Under the pieces are notes generated by a model. The model was given only the letters and a program-made list of their open reading frames with translations. It was not told the origin of the DNA and ran no database searches. Below are positions 24,317-31,987 of a stretch of DNA of 64,000 bases, one piece after another (the first letter of the stretch is position 1; every line of letters starts with the position of its first letter). The stretch spans positions 620,001-684,000 of the forward strand of contig NZ_SODF01000001.1 in the NCBI RefSeq assembly GCF_004365875.1. Reading direction: 5' to 3'. The stretch is from Kribbella kalugense. GTDB taxonomy: Bacteria; Actinomycetota; Actinomycetes; Propionibacteriales; Kribbellaceae. The position numbers were made by a program, and so were the translations under genes.

Positions 24317-25499
24317 CGCTCTCGCTCCACGAGGCGATGCCGACCAAGGCGACGCAGGTGGCGGCGATGAGCGCGAGGTCGGCGACCGATCCGATCTGCG
24401 GTGTCGCGATCGGCAGCACGAGCAGGACCGCGACGCCGGCAATCGCCGTACCCAGATAGGCACGGGACGGCTCCGAGATGATCCTGTGCACGCCCCACAA
24501 GAGGCCGACGAAGCAGGCGGCCGGTATGGCGACGGCGTAGCTCGCGGCGGTGGGGGAGAGGTGCAGCTCGTGGCTGGTCTGCTCGACGACGACCTCCAGG
24601 CCGGCGCCGAGGGCGGCGAGCGACGCGAAGATGCCGAAGTGTCCGTAGCCCCAACGGTACGAGCGGTCTCGCCGGTCCTCGAGCCGCGGGCCGGCGGGAT
24701 GCAGGAAGTACAGCCACCACAACGCGAACAGGATGACCAGGCCGCAGCCGGCGACCGCGATCAGTTCGGCTCCGACCTCGGTGTCCTCGACGGCCCGGCG
24801 TACGCCGTTGGACGCGGCCAGGACCGCCTCGCCCAGCAGGATGATCGTGAACAACCCGTACCGCTCGGCGATGTGGTGCGGATGCCAGTGCGTGGCCCGC
24901 GGCCGCTCGGCCCAGAGCGGTACTGACAACTCGAGGATCGCCAGGATGATGAAGGCGGCGAGCAGCACGCCGTCGGACGCGCCGCTGTCAGCCAGATACA
25001 GCCGGGCGAACCAGCCGACCTGCAAGGCCCCGATGCCGAACGCGTACCGGAACGCCGTACGACGTGAGTCCGGATCCTCGATGCCTGCGCGCAACCAGAG
25101 CGAGATCAGCCCGAGCCGCATGACCAGATAGCCGACCGTGATCATCAGGTAGTCGCCGTGGTCCGCGGCCGGCGGGACGCCGGCGGCGAGCAGCAGCACG
25201 CCGGCCATCTGCACCATGGTCAGGATCCGGTACGTGACGTCGTCGGTGTCGTACGACGAGGCGAACCAGGTGAAGTTCATCCACGCCCACCAGATCGCGA
25301 AGAACACCTGCAGGAACGGCAGCACCCCGTCGCCGGCATGACCGTCGGCGATCGTGTGCGCGAACTGCTCGGTGACCGCGGCGACCGCGATCACGAAGGT
25401 CAGGTCGAACAGCAGCTCCAGCTGGCTGGAGACCCGGTGCGGCTCGTCGATCGGCCGCGCCGTCATCCGGACCCGGATGCGGATGGTCGGGTTAGGCAC
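24273..25499 (-). CDS. low temperature requirement protein A (LtrA) family membrane protein
   Basis: A 408-residue polytopic membrane protein with about 11 hydrophobic segments. The LtrA signature is clear: SSQLELLFDLTFVIAVA near the start, FFAIWWAWMNFTWFASSYDTDD, HHIAERYGLFTIILLGEA and RWGYGHFGIF. The family is widespread, named from a Listeria cold-growth mutant, and its activity is not settled. The GTG at 25499 has GGAG six bases upstream; an ATG at 25466 has none. Convergent 44-bp overlap with the TetR gene. Confidence 0.9.
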   Translation of the reverse strand: MPNPTIRIRVRMTARPIDEPHRVSSQLELLFDLTFVIAVAAVTEQFAHTIADGHAGDGVLPFLQVFFAIWWAWMNFTWFASSYDTDDVTYRILTMVQMAGVLLLAAGVPPAADHGDYLMITVGYLVMRLGLISLWLRAGIEDPDSRRTAFRYAFGIGALQVGWFARLYLADSGASDGVLLAAFIILAILELSVPLWAERPRATHWHPHHIAERYGLFTIILLGEAVLAASNGVRRAVEDTEVGAELIAVAGCGLVILFALWWLYFLHPAGPRLEDRRDRSYRWGYGHFGIFASLAALGAGLEVVVEQTSHELHLSPTAASYAVAIPAACFVGLLWGVHRIISEPSRAYLGTAIAGVAVLLVLPIATPQIGSVADLALIAATCVALVGIASWSESVRQSGPKESSGSSG

Positions 25500-25571
25500 G
25501 GCGGCTCCGTTCGTCGTCGGTCGTCAATCAATGAGACAGCACACAGGTCGCGGATGTGACTGTGGTGCGGC

Positions 25572-25598
25572 TGTCACAAGGCCGAGGGGTGCCCTGTC
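25572..25598 (+). promoter_or_regulatory. predicted ECF41-type promoter
   Basis: TGTCACA (25572-25578), 16 bases, then TGTC (25595-25598). ECF41 factors are known to use TGTCACA with a CGTC -10 at this distance. It stands in front of the SDR-ECF41 cassette, the expected single target of such factors. Confidence 0.6.
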
Positions 25599-25647
25599 TT
25601 ATCTGGTGACGGCTCGAAATTCTGGAATCAATCGAAGGAGTCCTGCG

Positions 25648-26403
25648 ATGAAGATCGTCGTGATCGGCGGCACCGGCCTGATCGGCACCAAGTTGGCGGC
25701 GAAGCTCACCGAGCACGGGCACGAGGCGGTGCCGGCCGCGCCGAGCACCGGCGTGAACACCATCACCGGTGAGGGGCTGGACGAGGTCCTGAAGGGCGCC
25801 GACGTGGTCGTCGACGTGGCCAACTCGCCGTCGTTCGAGGCGGGGCCGGTGATGGAGTTCTTCAAGACCTCGACCGGGAACCTGCTGCAGGCCGAGGATG
25901 CGGCCGGGGTCCGGCACCATGTCGGGATCTCGATCGTCGGCACCGAGCGGCTGCCGGACAACGCCTACTTCGCCGCCAAGATCGCCCAGGAGGAGCTGAT
26001 CAAGGGCTCCGGCATCCCGTATTCGCTGGTGCACGCGACCCAGTTCATGGAGTTCGTCGCGGCGATCGCGGACGAGGGCACCTGGGACGACGGCAAGGTG
26101 CACATCGCGCCGGTCGCGTGGGCGCCGATCGCCGCCGAGGACGTCGCCGCGAACCTGGCTAGAGTCGCGACCGGTACGCCGCTGAACGGGCGGATCGACA
26201 TCGCCGGGCCGGACGAGTTCCGGATGGACGAGTTCTTCCGCAAGGCCTTGGCGGAGCGCGGCGACGCCCGCGAGGTCGTCGCCGACGAGCACGCCCGGTA
26301 CTTCGGCTCCGAGCTGACCGAGCGCAGCCTGGTCCCGATCGGCGAGGCCACCCTCGGCGAGCTCCACTACGACGAGTGGTACGCCGGGCAGGCCGGCCGA
26401 TGA
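25648..26403 (+). CDS. NAD(P)H-binding SDR/NmrA-like protein, ECF41-associated
   Basis: A 251-residue atypical SDR: KIVVIGGTGLIGTKLAAKL (residues 2-20), ADVVVDVANSPSFE, GVRHHVGISIVGTERL, YFAAKIAQEEL (a YxxxK-like element) and IPYSLVHATQFMEF. It probably binds NADP and reduces or senses a small molecule. It fits the COE (carboxymuconolactone decarboxylase, oxidoreductase or epimerase) gene that accompanies ECF41 factors, here two genes downstream. GAAGGAG precedes the ATG; an ECF41-like promoter is 50 bp further up. Confidence 0.87.
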   Translation: MKIVVIGGTGLIGTKLAAKLTEHGHEAVPAAPSTGVNTITGEGLDEVLKGADVVVDVANSPSFEAGPVMEFFKTSTGNLLQAEDAAGVRHHVGISIVGTERLPDNAYFAAKIAQEELIKGSGIPYSLVHATQFMEFVAAIADEGTWDDGKVHIAPVAWAPIAAEDVAANLARVATGTPLNGRIDIAGPDEFRMDEFFRKALAERGDAREVVADEHARYFGSELTERSLVPIGEATLGELHYDEWYAGQAGR

Positions 26404-26612
26404 GCAACGAGGAGCAGTTCCTGCGGCAGCTCGAGGTCGAGGTCGACGCTGACATCCAGCTGAACGCGGCAGGCACACCACCCGAGGACGATGCCGACTG
26501 GTTGCTGGATCCGTATGAGGCGCAAGCTGAAACGGCCGATCTGCACAGCCTGAAGGCTGCGATCGAGGTCTTGGAAGGCGAGGATCAGCCGTATCCTCCA
26601 GCGGAGAACTGA
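26400..26612 (+). CDS. small acidic hypothetical protein in the ECF41 cassette
   Basis: A 70-residue acidic protein (EEQFLRQLEVEVDADIQLNAAGTPPEDDADWLLDPYEAQ) of unknown role. Its ATG overlaps the SDR stop (ATGA), so it is translated with it, and the ECF41 gene follows 13 bp later. No membrane segment or zinc site that would mark an anti-sigma factor is present. It could be a short co-regulator; unrecognised. Confidence 0.65.
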   Translation: MSNEEQFLRQLEVEVDADIQLNAAGTPPEDDADWLLDPYEAQAETADLHSLKAAIEVLEGEDQPYPPAEN

Positions 26613-26625
26613 CAGAGGGGTGTCG

Positions 26626-27486
26626 ATGGAGCTCGACGACGCGGTCGTGGTGTTCAACGAGGCGCGGCCGCGGTTGATGGGGATCGCTTACCGGATGCTG
26701 GGCAGTCACAGCGAGGCCGAGGACCTGGTGCAAGAGGTGTGGCTGCGCTGGCAGGCGGCGGACCGCAGTACGGTCCAGAGTCCGGTGGCGTACCTGTCAA
26801 CCGCGGTGACCAGGCTTGCGATCAACGCGAGCCAGTCCGCCCGTGCCCGTCGGGAGACGTACATCGGTCCCTGGCTGCCCGAGCCGGTCGACACCAGCGC
26901 CGATCCTTATCTCGGTGCTGAGCGCGGCGAGGCGTTGAGCTTCGCCGTACTCCTCGTGCTCGAACGGCTCTCACCCACCGAGCGCGCGGCGTACATCCTC
27001 CGCGAGGCCTTCGACTACCAGTACGACGAGCTTGCCGCCGTGCTGCAGTCGACCCAGCCGGCGGTGCGGCAGCTCGTCAGCCGGGCACGCAAGCGGATCC
27101 GGGCAGAACGCCGTACCGAGGTCAGCGGAGGCGAGCAGAAGAAGTTGCTCACGGCATTCGTCGCGGCGGCGCGATCGGGCGATCTTGGTGAGCTGGAGCA
27201 GTTGCTGGCCAAGGAGGCGATCAGCTACTCCGATGGCGGCGGCGTGGCCCGGGCGTCGAAGTTCCCGGTGGTCGGGCGGGAGCGGGTGGCGAAGTACTAC
27301 CGCGCGTTCCACACCCGGTTCTGGCAGGGCGTCGAGGTCGAGCTCGGCACGATGAACGGGCAGTCTGCCGTGATGTGCAAGCGCGACGGCGAGCTGTTCG
27401 CCGTCTGCACCGTGATCGCGTCGCCCGACGGCATCGACGAAGTGCTGTGGATGATGAACCGGTCCAAGCTCACCGCCGTCGCTTGA
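26626..27486 (+). CDS. ECF41-type sigma factor with C-terminal SnoaL-like domain
   Basis: A 286-residue sigma factor. Region 2 includes AYRMLGSHSEAEDLVQEVWLRW, and region 4 includes LSPTERAAYILREAFDYQYDELA. It continues into a SnoaL/NTF2-like domain of about 100 residues with the DGGG motif (SYSDGGGVARASKFPVVGRE) and a terminal NRSKL. In ECF41 proteins this extension replaces an anti-sigma factor and tunes activity. The ATG follows AGAGGGG. An SDR gene and an acidic protein precede it. Confidence 0.9.
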   Translation: MELDDAVVVFNEARPRLMGIAYRMLGSHSEAEDLVQEVWLRWQAADRSTVQSPVAYLSTAVTRLAINASQSARARRETYIGPWLPEPVDTSADPYLGAERGEALSFAVLLVLERLSPTERAAYILREAFDYQYDELAAVLQSTQPAVRQLVSRARKRIRAERRTEVSGGEQKKLLTAFVAAARSGDLGELEQLLAKEAISYSDGGGVARASKFPVVGRERVAKYYRAFHTRFWQGVEVELGTMNGQSAVMCKRDGELFAVCTVIASPDGIDEVLWMMNRSKLTAVA

Positions 27487-27498
27487 GCTGGAGGACCT

Positions 27499-27876
27499 AT
27501 GTTCAAGCGGAGCGATCATGCCGTCGTGCACCGGTTCGCGACAGCATGCCGGGCCGGCAGCCCCGGTGCGATTCGAAGTCTGCTGGCGCCGGAGGTGGTC
27601 GCGGTCAGCGACGGCGGTGGGCGGGTGCTCACCGCGGTGAGCCCGGTCCGTGGGCCGGAGCTGGTCGCGCGGTCCGTGACAGAGCTGATGAGTCCGGACA
27701 TCGCGTTGAGCGTCGAGTCCGTCAACGGCGAGCCTGGTGTCGTACTGCGAAGAGCCGGTGGAGTGGTCGCTGTGGTCAGTCTGAGGGTGGCGGGCGCGAA
27801 GGTCGCCGCCGTCTGGATCATCCTGAACCCCGACAAGCTTGGGCACTGGAATGAACCCCGCCCGGTTCGGTGTTGA
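27499..27876 (+). CDS. stand-alone SnoaL-like domain resembling the ECF41 C terminus
   Basis: A 125-residue protein that aligns by eye with the C-terminal domain of the preceding sigma factor: LLAPEVVAVSDGGGRVLTAVSPVRGPELVAR against the DGGG segment, and a closing WIILNPDKL that matches the NPDKL end typical of ECF41 proteins. There is no sigma region. It lies 12 bp downstream of the ECF41 gene, so it may be a detached duplicate that binds the same ligand or competes for the sigma core (inference). Confidence 0.75.
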   Translation: MFKRSDHAVVHRFATACRAGSPGAIRSLLAPEVVAVSDGGGRVLTAVSPVRGPELVARSVTELMSPDIALSVESVNGEPGVVLRRAGGVVAVVSLRVAGAKVAAVWIILNPDKLGHWNEPRPVRC

Positions 27877-27885
27877 CATGTCAAC
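27872..27885. promoter_or_regulatory. 14-bp perfect palindrome upstream of the LLM oxidoreductase
   Basis: GTTGACATGTCAAC, starting within the stop codon of the previous gene and about 40 bp before the next ATG. TTGACA inside it could be a -35. A MarR- or TetR-sized dimer site; no regulator gene is adjacent. Confidence 0.5.
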
Positions 27886-27923
27886 CTAGACTTGTTGTGG
27901 TGACTGGACAGGAGAGTGTGGAC

Positions 27924-28973
27924 ATGGCCGAGGTGGCTGCGTTGAATTTCGGACTAGACACCTTCGGGGACATCCCGGTGGACGACAGCGGCGCACCGGT
28001 GACGGCTGCCGCCGCGATCCGGCAGGTTGTCGACGAGGCGGTGCTGGCGGACCAGATCGGCGTGAACGCGATCGCGCTCGGAGAGCACCACCGGCCCGAG
28101 TTCTCGATCTCTTCGCCGGAAACGGTACTGGCGGGCATCGCGACCCAGACCTCGAACATCAAGCTCGGCTCCGGTGTGACCGTGCTGAGCTCGGACGACC
28201 CGGTGCGGGTGTTCCAGCGGTTCTCCACCGTCGACGCGCTGTCGAACGGGCGCGCTGAGGTGATCCTCGGGCGTGGTTCGTTCACCGAGTCGTTCCCGTT
28301 GTTCGGATACGACCTGAAGGACTACGACGTGCTGTTCGAGGAGAAGCTGCAGTTGTTCGTGCAGCTCCTCGACGAGAAGCCGGTGACCTGGGAAGGGACC
28401 GTCCGGGCCGCGCTCGACAACATCGACGTCTACCCGAAGACCGAGTCCGGCCGGCTGACCACCTGGGTCGGAGTCGGCGGGTCGCCGCAGTCCGTCGTAC
28501 GCACGGCGTACTACGGGTTGCCGTTGATGCTCGCGATCATCGGTGGGGCTCCGGACCGGTTCGCGCCGTACATCGATCTGTACAAGCGGGCGGCCGGGGA
28601 GTTCGGGACCGTCGCGCATCCGGTCGGTATGCACTCGCCGGGGTTCGTCGCTGAGACGGACGAGCAGGCGAAGGAGATCTACTACGGGCCGTACAAGGTG
28701 ATGCGGGACCGGATCGGCGCGCTGCGCGGCTGGCCGCCGTTGAAGCGTGAGGAGTTCGAGTCCGAAGTACTGCACGGATCGATGTACGTCGGTTCGCCGG
28801 AGACGGTCGCCCGCCGGATCGCAGCCGCGGTGAAGACGCTCGGGGTCGAGCGGTTCGACCTGATCTACTCGGGTGGGCCGCTGCCGGTCAGCGCGCGGAT
28901 GAAGGCTGTCGAGCTGTACGGCACGAAGGTGATCCCGCTGGTGCGGGAGATTCTTGCGGAGGAGTCGAAGTGA
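27924..28973 (+). CDS. LLM class flavin-dependent oxidoreductase
   Basis: A 349-residue luciferase-like monooxygenase. Family features are [45 protein letters not shown] (EHH motif), [40 protein letters not shown] (RGS/SFTESF) and [11 protein letters not shown]. It uses FMN or F420. The ATG at 27924 has GGAGAG seven bases upstream. The GTG start of the next gene overlaps its stop, linking it to an F420/NADP-type reductase, which favours flavin or F420 chemistry. Confidence 0.88.
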   Translation: MAEVAALNFGLDTFGDIPVDDSGAPVTAAAAIRQVVDEAVLADQIGVNAIALGEHHRPEFSISSPETVLAGIATQTSNIKLGSGVTVLSSDDPVRVFQRFSTVDALSNGRAEVILGRGSFTESFPLFGYDLKDYDVLFEEKLQLFVQLLDEKPVTWEGTVRAALDNIDVYPKTESGRLTTWVGVGGSPQSVVRTAYYGLPLMLAIIGGAPDRFAPYIDLYKRAAGEFGTVAHPVGMHSPGFVAETDEQAKEIYYGPYKVMRDRIGALRGWPPLKREEFESEVLHGSMYVGSPETVARRIAAAVKTLGVERFDLIYSGGPLPVSARMKAVELYGTKVIPLVREILAEESK

Positions 28974-29641
28974 CGACGATCGGGATCCTGGGGGCCGGGA
29001 AGGTGGGAACCGTCCTGGCCCGGCTCGCGGTCGCTGCCGGCTACCGCGTGCTGATCGCGGGATCGGGTGAGGTTTCCCGGATCGCGCTGATCGTGGACGT
29101 GGTGACGCCGGGCGCCATCGCGACAACGGCCGCCGAAGCCGCGGCCGAGGCCGATGTCGTGATCCTGGCGCTGCCGCTCGGGAAGTACCAGACGATCCCG
29201 GTCGAGGCGTTGCGCGGCAAGCTCGTCATCGACGCGATGAACTACTGGTGGGAGATCGACGGCATCCGCGACGACCTCACCGACCCACGCTCGTCGTCGT
29301 CGGAGCTCGTCCAGGAGTTCCTCCCGGAGTCCCGCGTCGTTAAGGCCTTCAACCACATGGGCTACCACGACCTGGACGAGGGAGCCCGCCCCGCCGGCGC
29401 CTCTGACCGCAAAGCAATCGCGATCGCGGGGGAGCCCGCGGACGCGGCCGAGGTCGCGAAGCTCGTCGACGCGCTCGGCTTCGACCCGGTCGTCGCCGGC
29501 CCGCTGTCCGACGGCGTGCGGCTGGAGCCGCACACCGAGATGTTCGGCGCCAACGTCACCGCGGGCGAGGTGCGCACCCTCCTCGACCGCTTCCCCGAAA
29601 CCCAACGCGGCCAACTGGTAGCCAAAGCCCGCACTGCCTAA
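28970..29641 (+). CDS. NADP/F420-dependent reductase-like protein (NPD)
   Basis: A 223-residue Rossmann protein of the pyrroline-5-carboxylate/F420 reductase type. [21 protein letters not shown] (residues 5-25), [30 protein letters not shown] and [15 protein letters not shown] match NADPH:F420 reductase-like sequences. It would supply or use reduced cofactor for the coupled luciferase-like enzyme (GTGA overlap). No Asn/His catalytic set can be named. The stop overlaps the convergent exporter gene by four bases. Confidence 0.82.
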   Translation: MTTIGILGAGKVGTVLARLAVAAGYRVLIAGSGEVSRIALIVDVVTPGAIATTAAEAAAEADVVILALPLGKYQTIPVEALRGKLVIDAMNYWWEIDGIRDDLTDPRSSSSELVQEFLPESRVVKAFNHMGYHDLDEGARPAGASDRKAIAIAGEPADAAEVAKLVDALGFDPVVAGPLSDGVRLEPHTEMFGANVTAGEVRTLLDRFPETQRGQLVAKARTA

Positions 29642-30513
29642 CCAACCACCCCATCGGCGACCGGAAGTCCGTCGCTGGTGGGGTGCTTTGCGCCTCGCTC
29701 GGCGCCGACTCCGGCGGCCACCACGCACGCGATGCCGAAGACTTGGAGGAGACCCGGTGCTTGGCTGAGGAAGATCCAGCCGATCAGCAGGGCCAGCGCC
29801 GGCTCGAGGCTCATCAGGGTGCCGAAGACGCCTGCGTCGAGTCGGCGGAGAGCCAGGTATTCCAGGCTGAACGGGATCACCGGCAGGAGCAGCGCCAGCC
29901 CGAAACCGATGCCGACCAGCTGCCACGTCATCACCGGGATCGTGCTCGGCCCGGCGATCACCGTCGCGACCACGGCGGCGACAGGAATCGACACACCCAT
30001 GCCCTGCAGGCCGGTGACGTTCCCACCGACATGCTGCGTGAGCACGATGTACGCCGCCCAGCACGCGGCCGCACCCAGCGCGAACAGCACGCCGAGACCG
30101 TCGACCGAACCGTGCCACGGCTGGGTCAGCAGCATCACCCCGGCGAACGCCAACCCTGGCCAGATCAGCCTGCCGCGACTCCGAAGTACGGCGACCGATA
30201 ACGGGCCGAGGAACTCCAGCGCACTCGCGGTACCGAGCGGCAGCCGGGCCACGGCGGCCATGAACAGCAGCGTCACCCCACCGGTCGCGATGCCAAGACC
30301 GACTGCGGCCAGGAACGAGTTGCGGTCGAACGAACTCGGGCGCGGCCGGAACAGTACGAGCACAATCAGCCCAGCGCAGGCCAGTCGCAGCCAGGCCGCA
30401 CCCTCCGGCCCGACCCGGTCGAAGAGCCCGACGGAGGCGGCCAGTCCGAGCTGGACCATCGTCATCGACAGGACCGCGAAGGCCACGCCGGTCCGGCTGT
30501 CATGTCTGCGCAT
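29638..30513 (-). CDS. EamA/RhtA-like exporter (DMT superfamily)
   Basis: A 291-residue transporter with about ten membrane helices in two EamA repeats ([23 protein letters not shown] in repeat one; [30 protein letters not shown] in repeat two), typical of RhtA threonine/homoserine exporters. The ATG at 30513 (MRRHDSR) is preferred to a more distal ATG at 30540 because only the former has a purine-rich stretch. Divergent from a LysR gene, which probably regulates it. Confidence 0.88.
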   Translation of the reverse strand: MRRHDSRTGVAFAVLSMTMVQLGLAASVGLFDRVGPEGAAWLRLACAGLIVLVLFRPRPSSFDRNSFLAAVGLGIATGGVTLLFMAAVARLPLGTASALEFLGPLSVAVLRSRGRLIWPGLAFAGVMLLTQPWHGSVDGLGVLFALGAAACWAAYIVLTQHVGGNVTGLQGMGVSIPVAAVVATVIAGPSTIPVMTWQLVGIGFGLALLLPVIPFSLEYLALRRLDAGVFGTLMSLEPALALLIGWIFLSQAPGLLQVFGIACVVAAGVGAERGAKHPTSDGLPVADGVVG

Positions 30514-30571
30514 GCTTTCCAGTGAAGCTCGCGATTTCATTCGCGTCCACGTGTTAATCCTGGACAAATCG

Positions 30572-30586
30572 TTCATGATTGATGAA
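30572..30586. promoter_or_regulatory. TTCAT-N5-ATGAA repeat at the LysR start
   Basis: Five-base arms in a T-N11-A layout, the LysR-box geometry, running into the first base of the LysR start codon. It could serve autoregulation. Short arms make it uncertain. Confidence 0.35.
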
Positions 30587-31494
30587 TGGAAGTACGGCGT
30601 CTCGAACTCCTCCTCGCCCTGTCCCGGCAGGGCTCGATGCACGCGGTCTCGGAGACCCTCGGCGTCACCACGTCGACCGTTTCGCAACAGATCGCCGCGC
30701 TGGCCAAGGAGGTCGGTACGCCGCTGCTCGAACGCGACGGTCGCCGCGTGCGGCTGACGCCAGCGGGCCGACGACTAGCCGGGCACGCGGTGAACATCCT
30801 GGCCGCGCACGAGGCAGCCCGCGCAGACCTCGATCCGTCGGCCAAGCCGGCCGGAACAGTTCGCGTGGCCGCCTTCCATACCGTGATCCGGGACAGCCTG
30901 CTGCCCGTCGTACATCAGCTGGCCGCCGAGCATCCCGCCGTACGGCTGGAGATCCAGGAACAGGAACCACCCGAGGCGCTCGCCCTGCTGGAACGCGACC
31001 AGGTCGACCTCGTCCTCAGCTACGACTACAACCTCGCGCCCGCCGCCGTGGACCCGGCGCTCGAATCCTCCCCACTCTGGGAGTCGACCTGGGCACTCGC
31101 CGTACCGTCACGCTCCCGCCGCACACCCGGTACGACGGCCGACGTCCTAACCGCCTTCGCCGACAGCGACTGGATCGTCAACTCCCGCCACACCGCCGAC
31201 GAACACGTGGTCCGAACCCTCGCTGCCCTCGCCGGATTCGAACCCCGCATCACCCAACGCGCCGACACCCTCCAACTCGTCCACGAAATGATCGTCGCCG
31301 GCCTCGGCGTCGCCCTGATGCCCGCCACCTACCCCAAGTCGACCGGCGTCTCACTCCGCGGGCTCCGCGACCCCGAACCACGAATGCGCGCCTACACCCT
31401 CACCCGCCGAGGCCGCACCGCCTGGCCGCCGTTGTGCCTCGTCCTCGGCCTGCTGTCGCCCACCCGTAAGCGACCGACCACGATCGGCTTGTAA
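30586..31494 (+). CDS. LysR family transcriptional regulator
   Basis: A 302-residue LysR regulator. The N-terminal winged helix ([58 protein letters not shown]) is followed by the periplasmic-binding-like effector domain ([21 protein letters not shown]). No ribosome-binding site precedes the ATG, so it may be leaderless. Divergent from the EamA exporter by 72 bp, the standard layout for a regulator and its exported-substrate transporter. Confidence 0.92.
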   Translation: MEVRRLELLLALSRQGSMHAVSETLGVTTSTVSQQIAALAKEVGTPLLERDGRRVRLTPAGRRLAGHAVNILAAHEAARADLDPSAKPAGTVRVAAFHTVIRDSLLPVVHQLAAEHPAVRLEIQEQEPPEALALLERDQVDLVLSYDYNLAPAAVDPALESSPLWESTWALAVPSRSRRTPGTTADVLTAFADSDWIVNSRHTADEHVVRTLAALAGFEPRITQRADTLQLVHEMIVAGLGVALMPATYPKSTGVSLRGLRDPEPRMRAYTLTRRGRTAWPPLCLVLGLLSPTRKRPTTIGL

Positions 31495-31547
31495 TTCGGC
31501 AACAAATCACTCACAGGTGTAGTCCTGAATAGTTGCGCGTTGAGCCT

Positions 31548-31575
31548 TTGCGTAGTCGTCACTGTGCGCTACGCT
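31548..31575 (+). promoter_or_regulatory. candidate promoter and inverted repeat of the four-gene STAND-like operon
   Basis: TTGCGT (31548-31553) and TACGCT (31570-31575) are 16 bases apart. GCGTAG at 31550 and CTACGC at 31569 form six-base inverted arms overlapping both elements, so a repressor could sit on the promoter. The segment is relatively AT-rich for this genome. Confidence 0.4.
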
Positions 31576-31625
31576 CCAGCAATTGGGTCGCCGGGGAGGG
31601 GTGGCCCAAGGGGGGAGTTGTGGTG

Positions 31626-31973
31626 ATGTCTGATGTAGTGAGTGAGGCTGCGCAGGTTCTGGTGCCGCTACTGGCGGCTGGGGCGAGCACTGCGGTGGAA
31701 GAGGCCTCCAAAGAAGCGGGGAAAGAATTCGCCCACGCTGTCGGGTCGGTCGTCGAGCGCATCGGGAAACGTCTGCGCGGAGCGCCGAAAACGACGGAAC
31801 TGGCTGCCACTTTGCAGGCCTGTGTCGACGACGACACGATCAAACTGGCTGACCTCAAGGAAATCGTGCGTTTGTCCAGGGCGCGTGTCGGTGATACCCA
31901 CGTGAAAGTCACCGGTGACAACGCCAAGGTCCTGACCGACCCGATCTTCAACGACCCGGTCACGTTCAACTAG
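31626..31973 (+). CDS. small helical protein with C-terminal beta motif, STAND-locus partner
   Basis: A 115-residue protein of no named family. Residues 1-55 form Ala/Glu/Lys amphipathic helices (AAGASTAVEEASKEAGKEF), and residues 56-85 a helical hairpin. The end (residues 90-115, KVTGDNAKVLTDPIFNDPVTFN region) is a polar beta strand motif. Short helical effectors ending in such motifs occur beside STAND sensors in multicellular bacteria. The last twelve residues share P-x-F-x3-V-x-F with residues 89-99 of the next protein. GGGGGAG precedes the ATG by eight bases; GTG codons at 31620 and 31623 are alternatives. First of four genes. Confidence 0.7.
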   Translation: MSDVVSEAAQVLVPLLAAGASTAVEEASKEAGKEFAHAVGSVVERIGKRLRGAPKTTELAATLQACVDDDTIKLADLKEIVRLSRARVGDTHVKVTGDNAKVLTDPIFNDPVTFN

Positions 31974-31987
31974 CCGGCTCGAAGGTC

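Noticed and set aside
25555-25578. TGTGAC...GTCACA inverted repeat as a CRP-like site
   Set aside because: The spacing is too wide for CRP, and the right half is better explained as the -35 of an ECF41 promoter.
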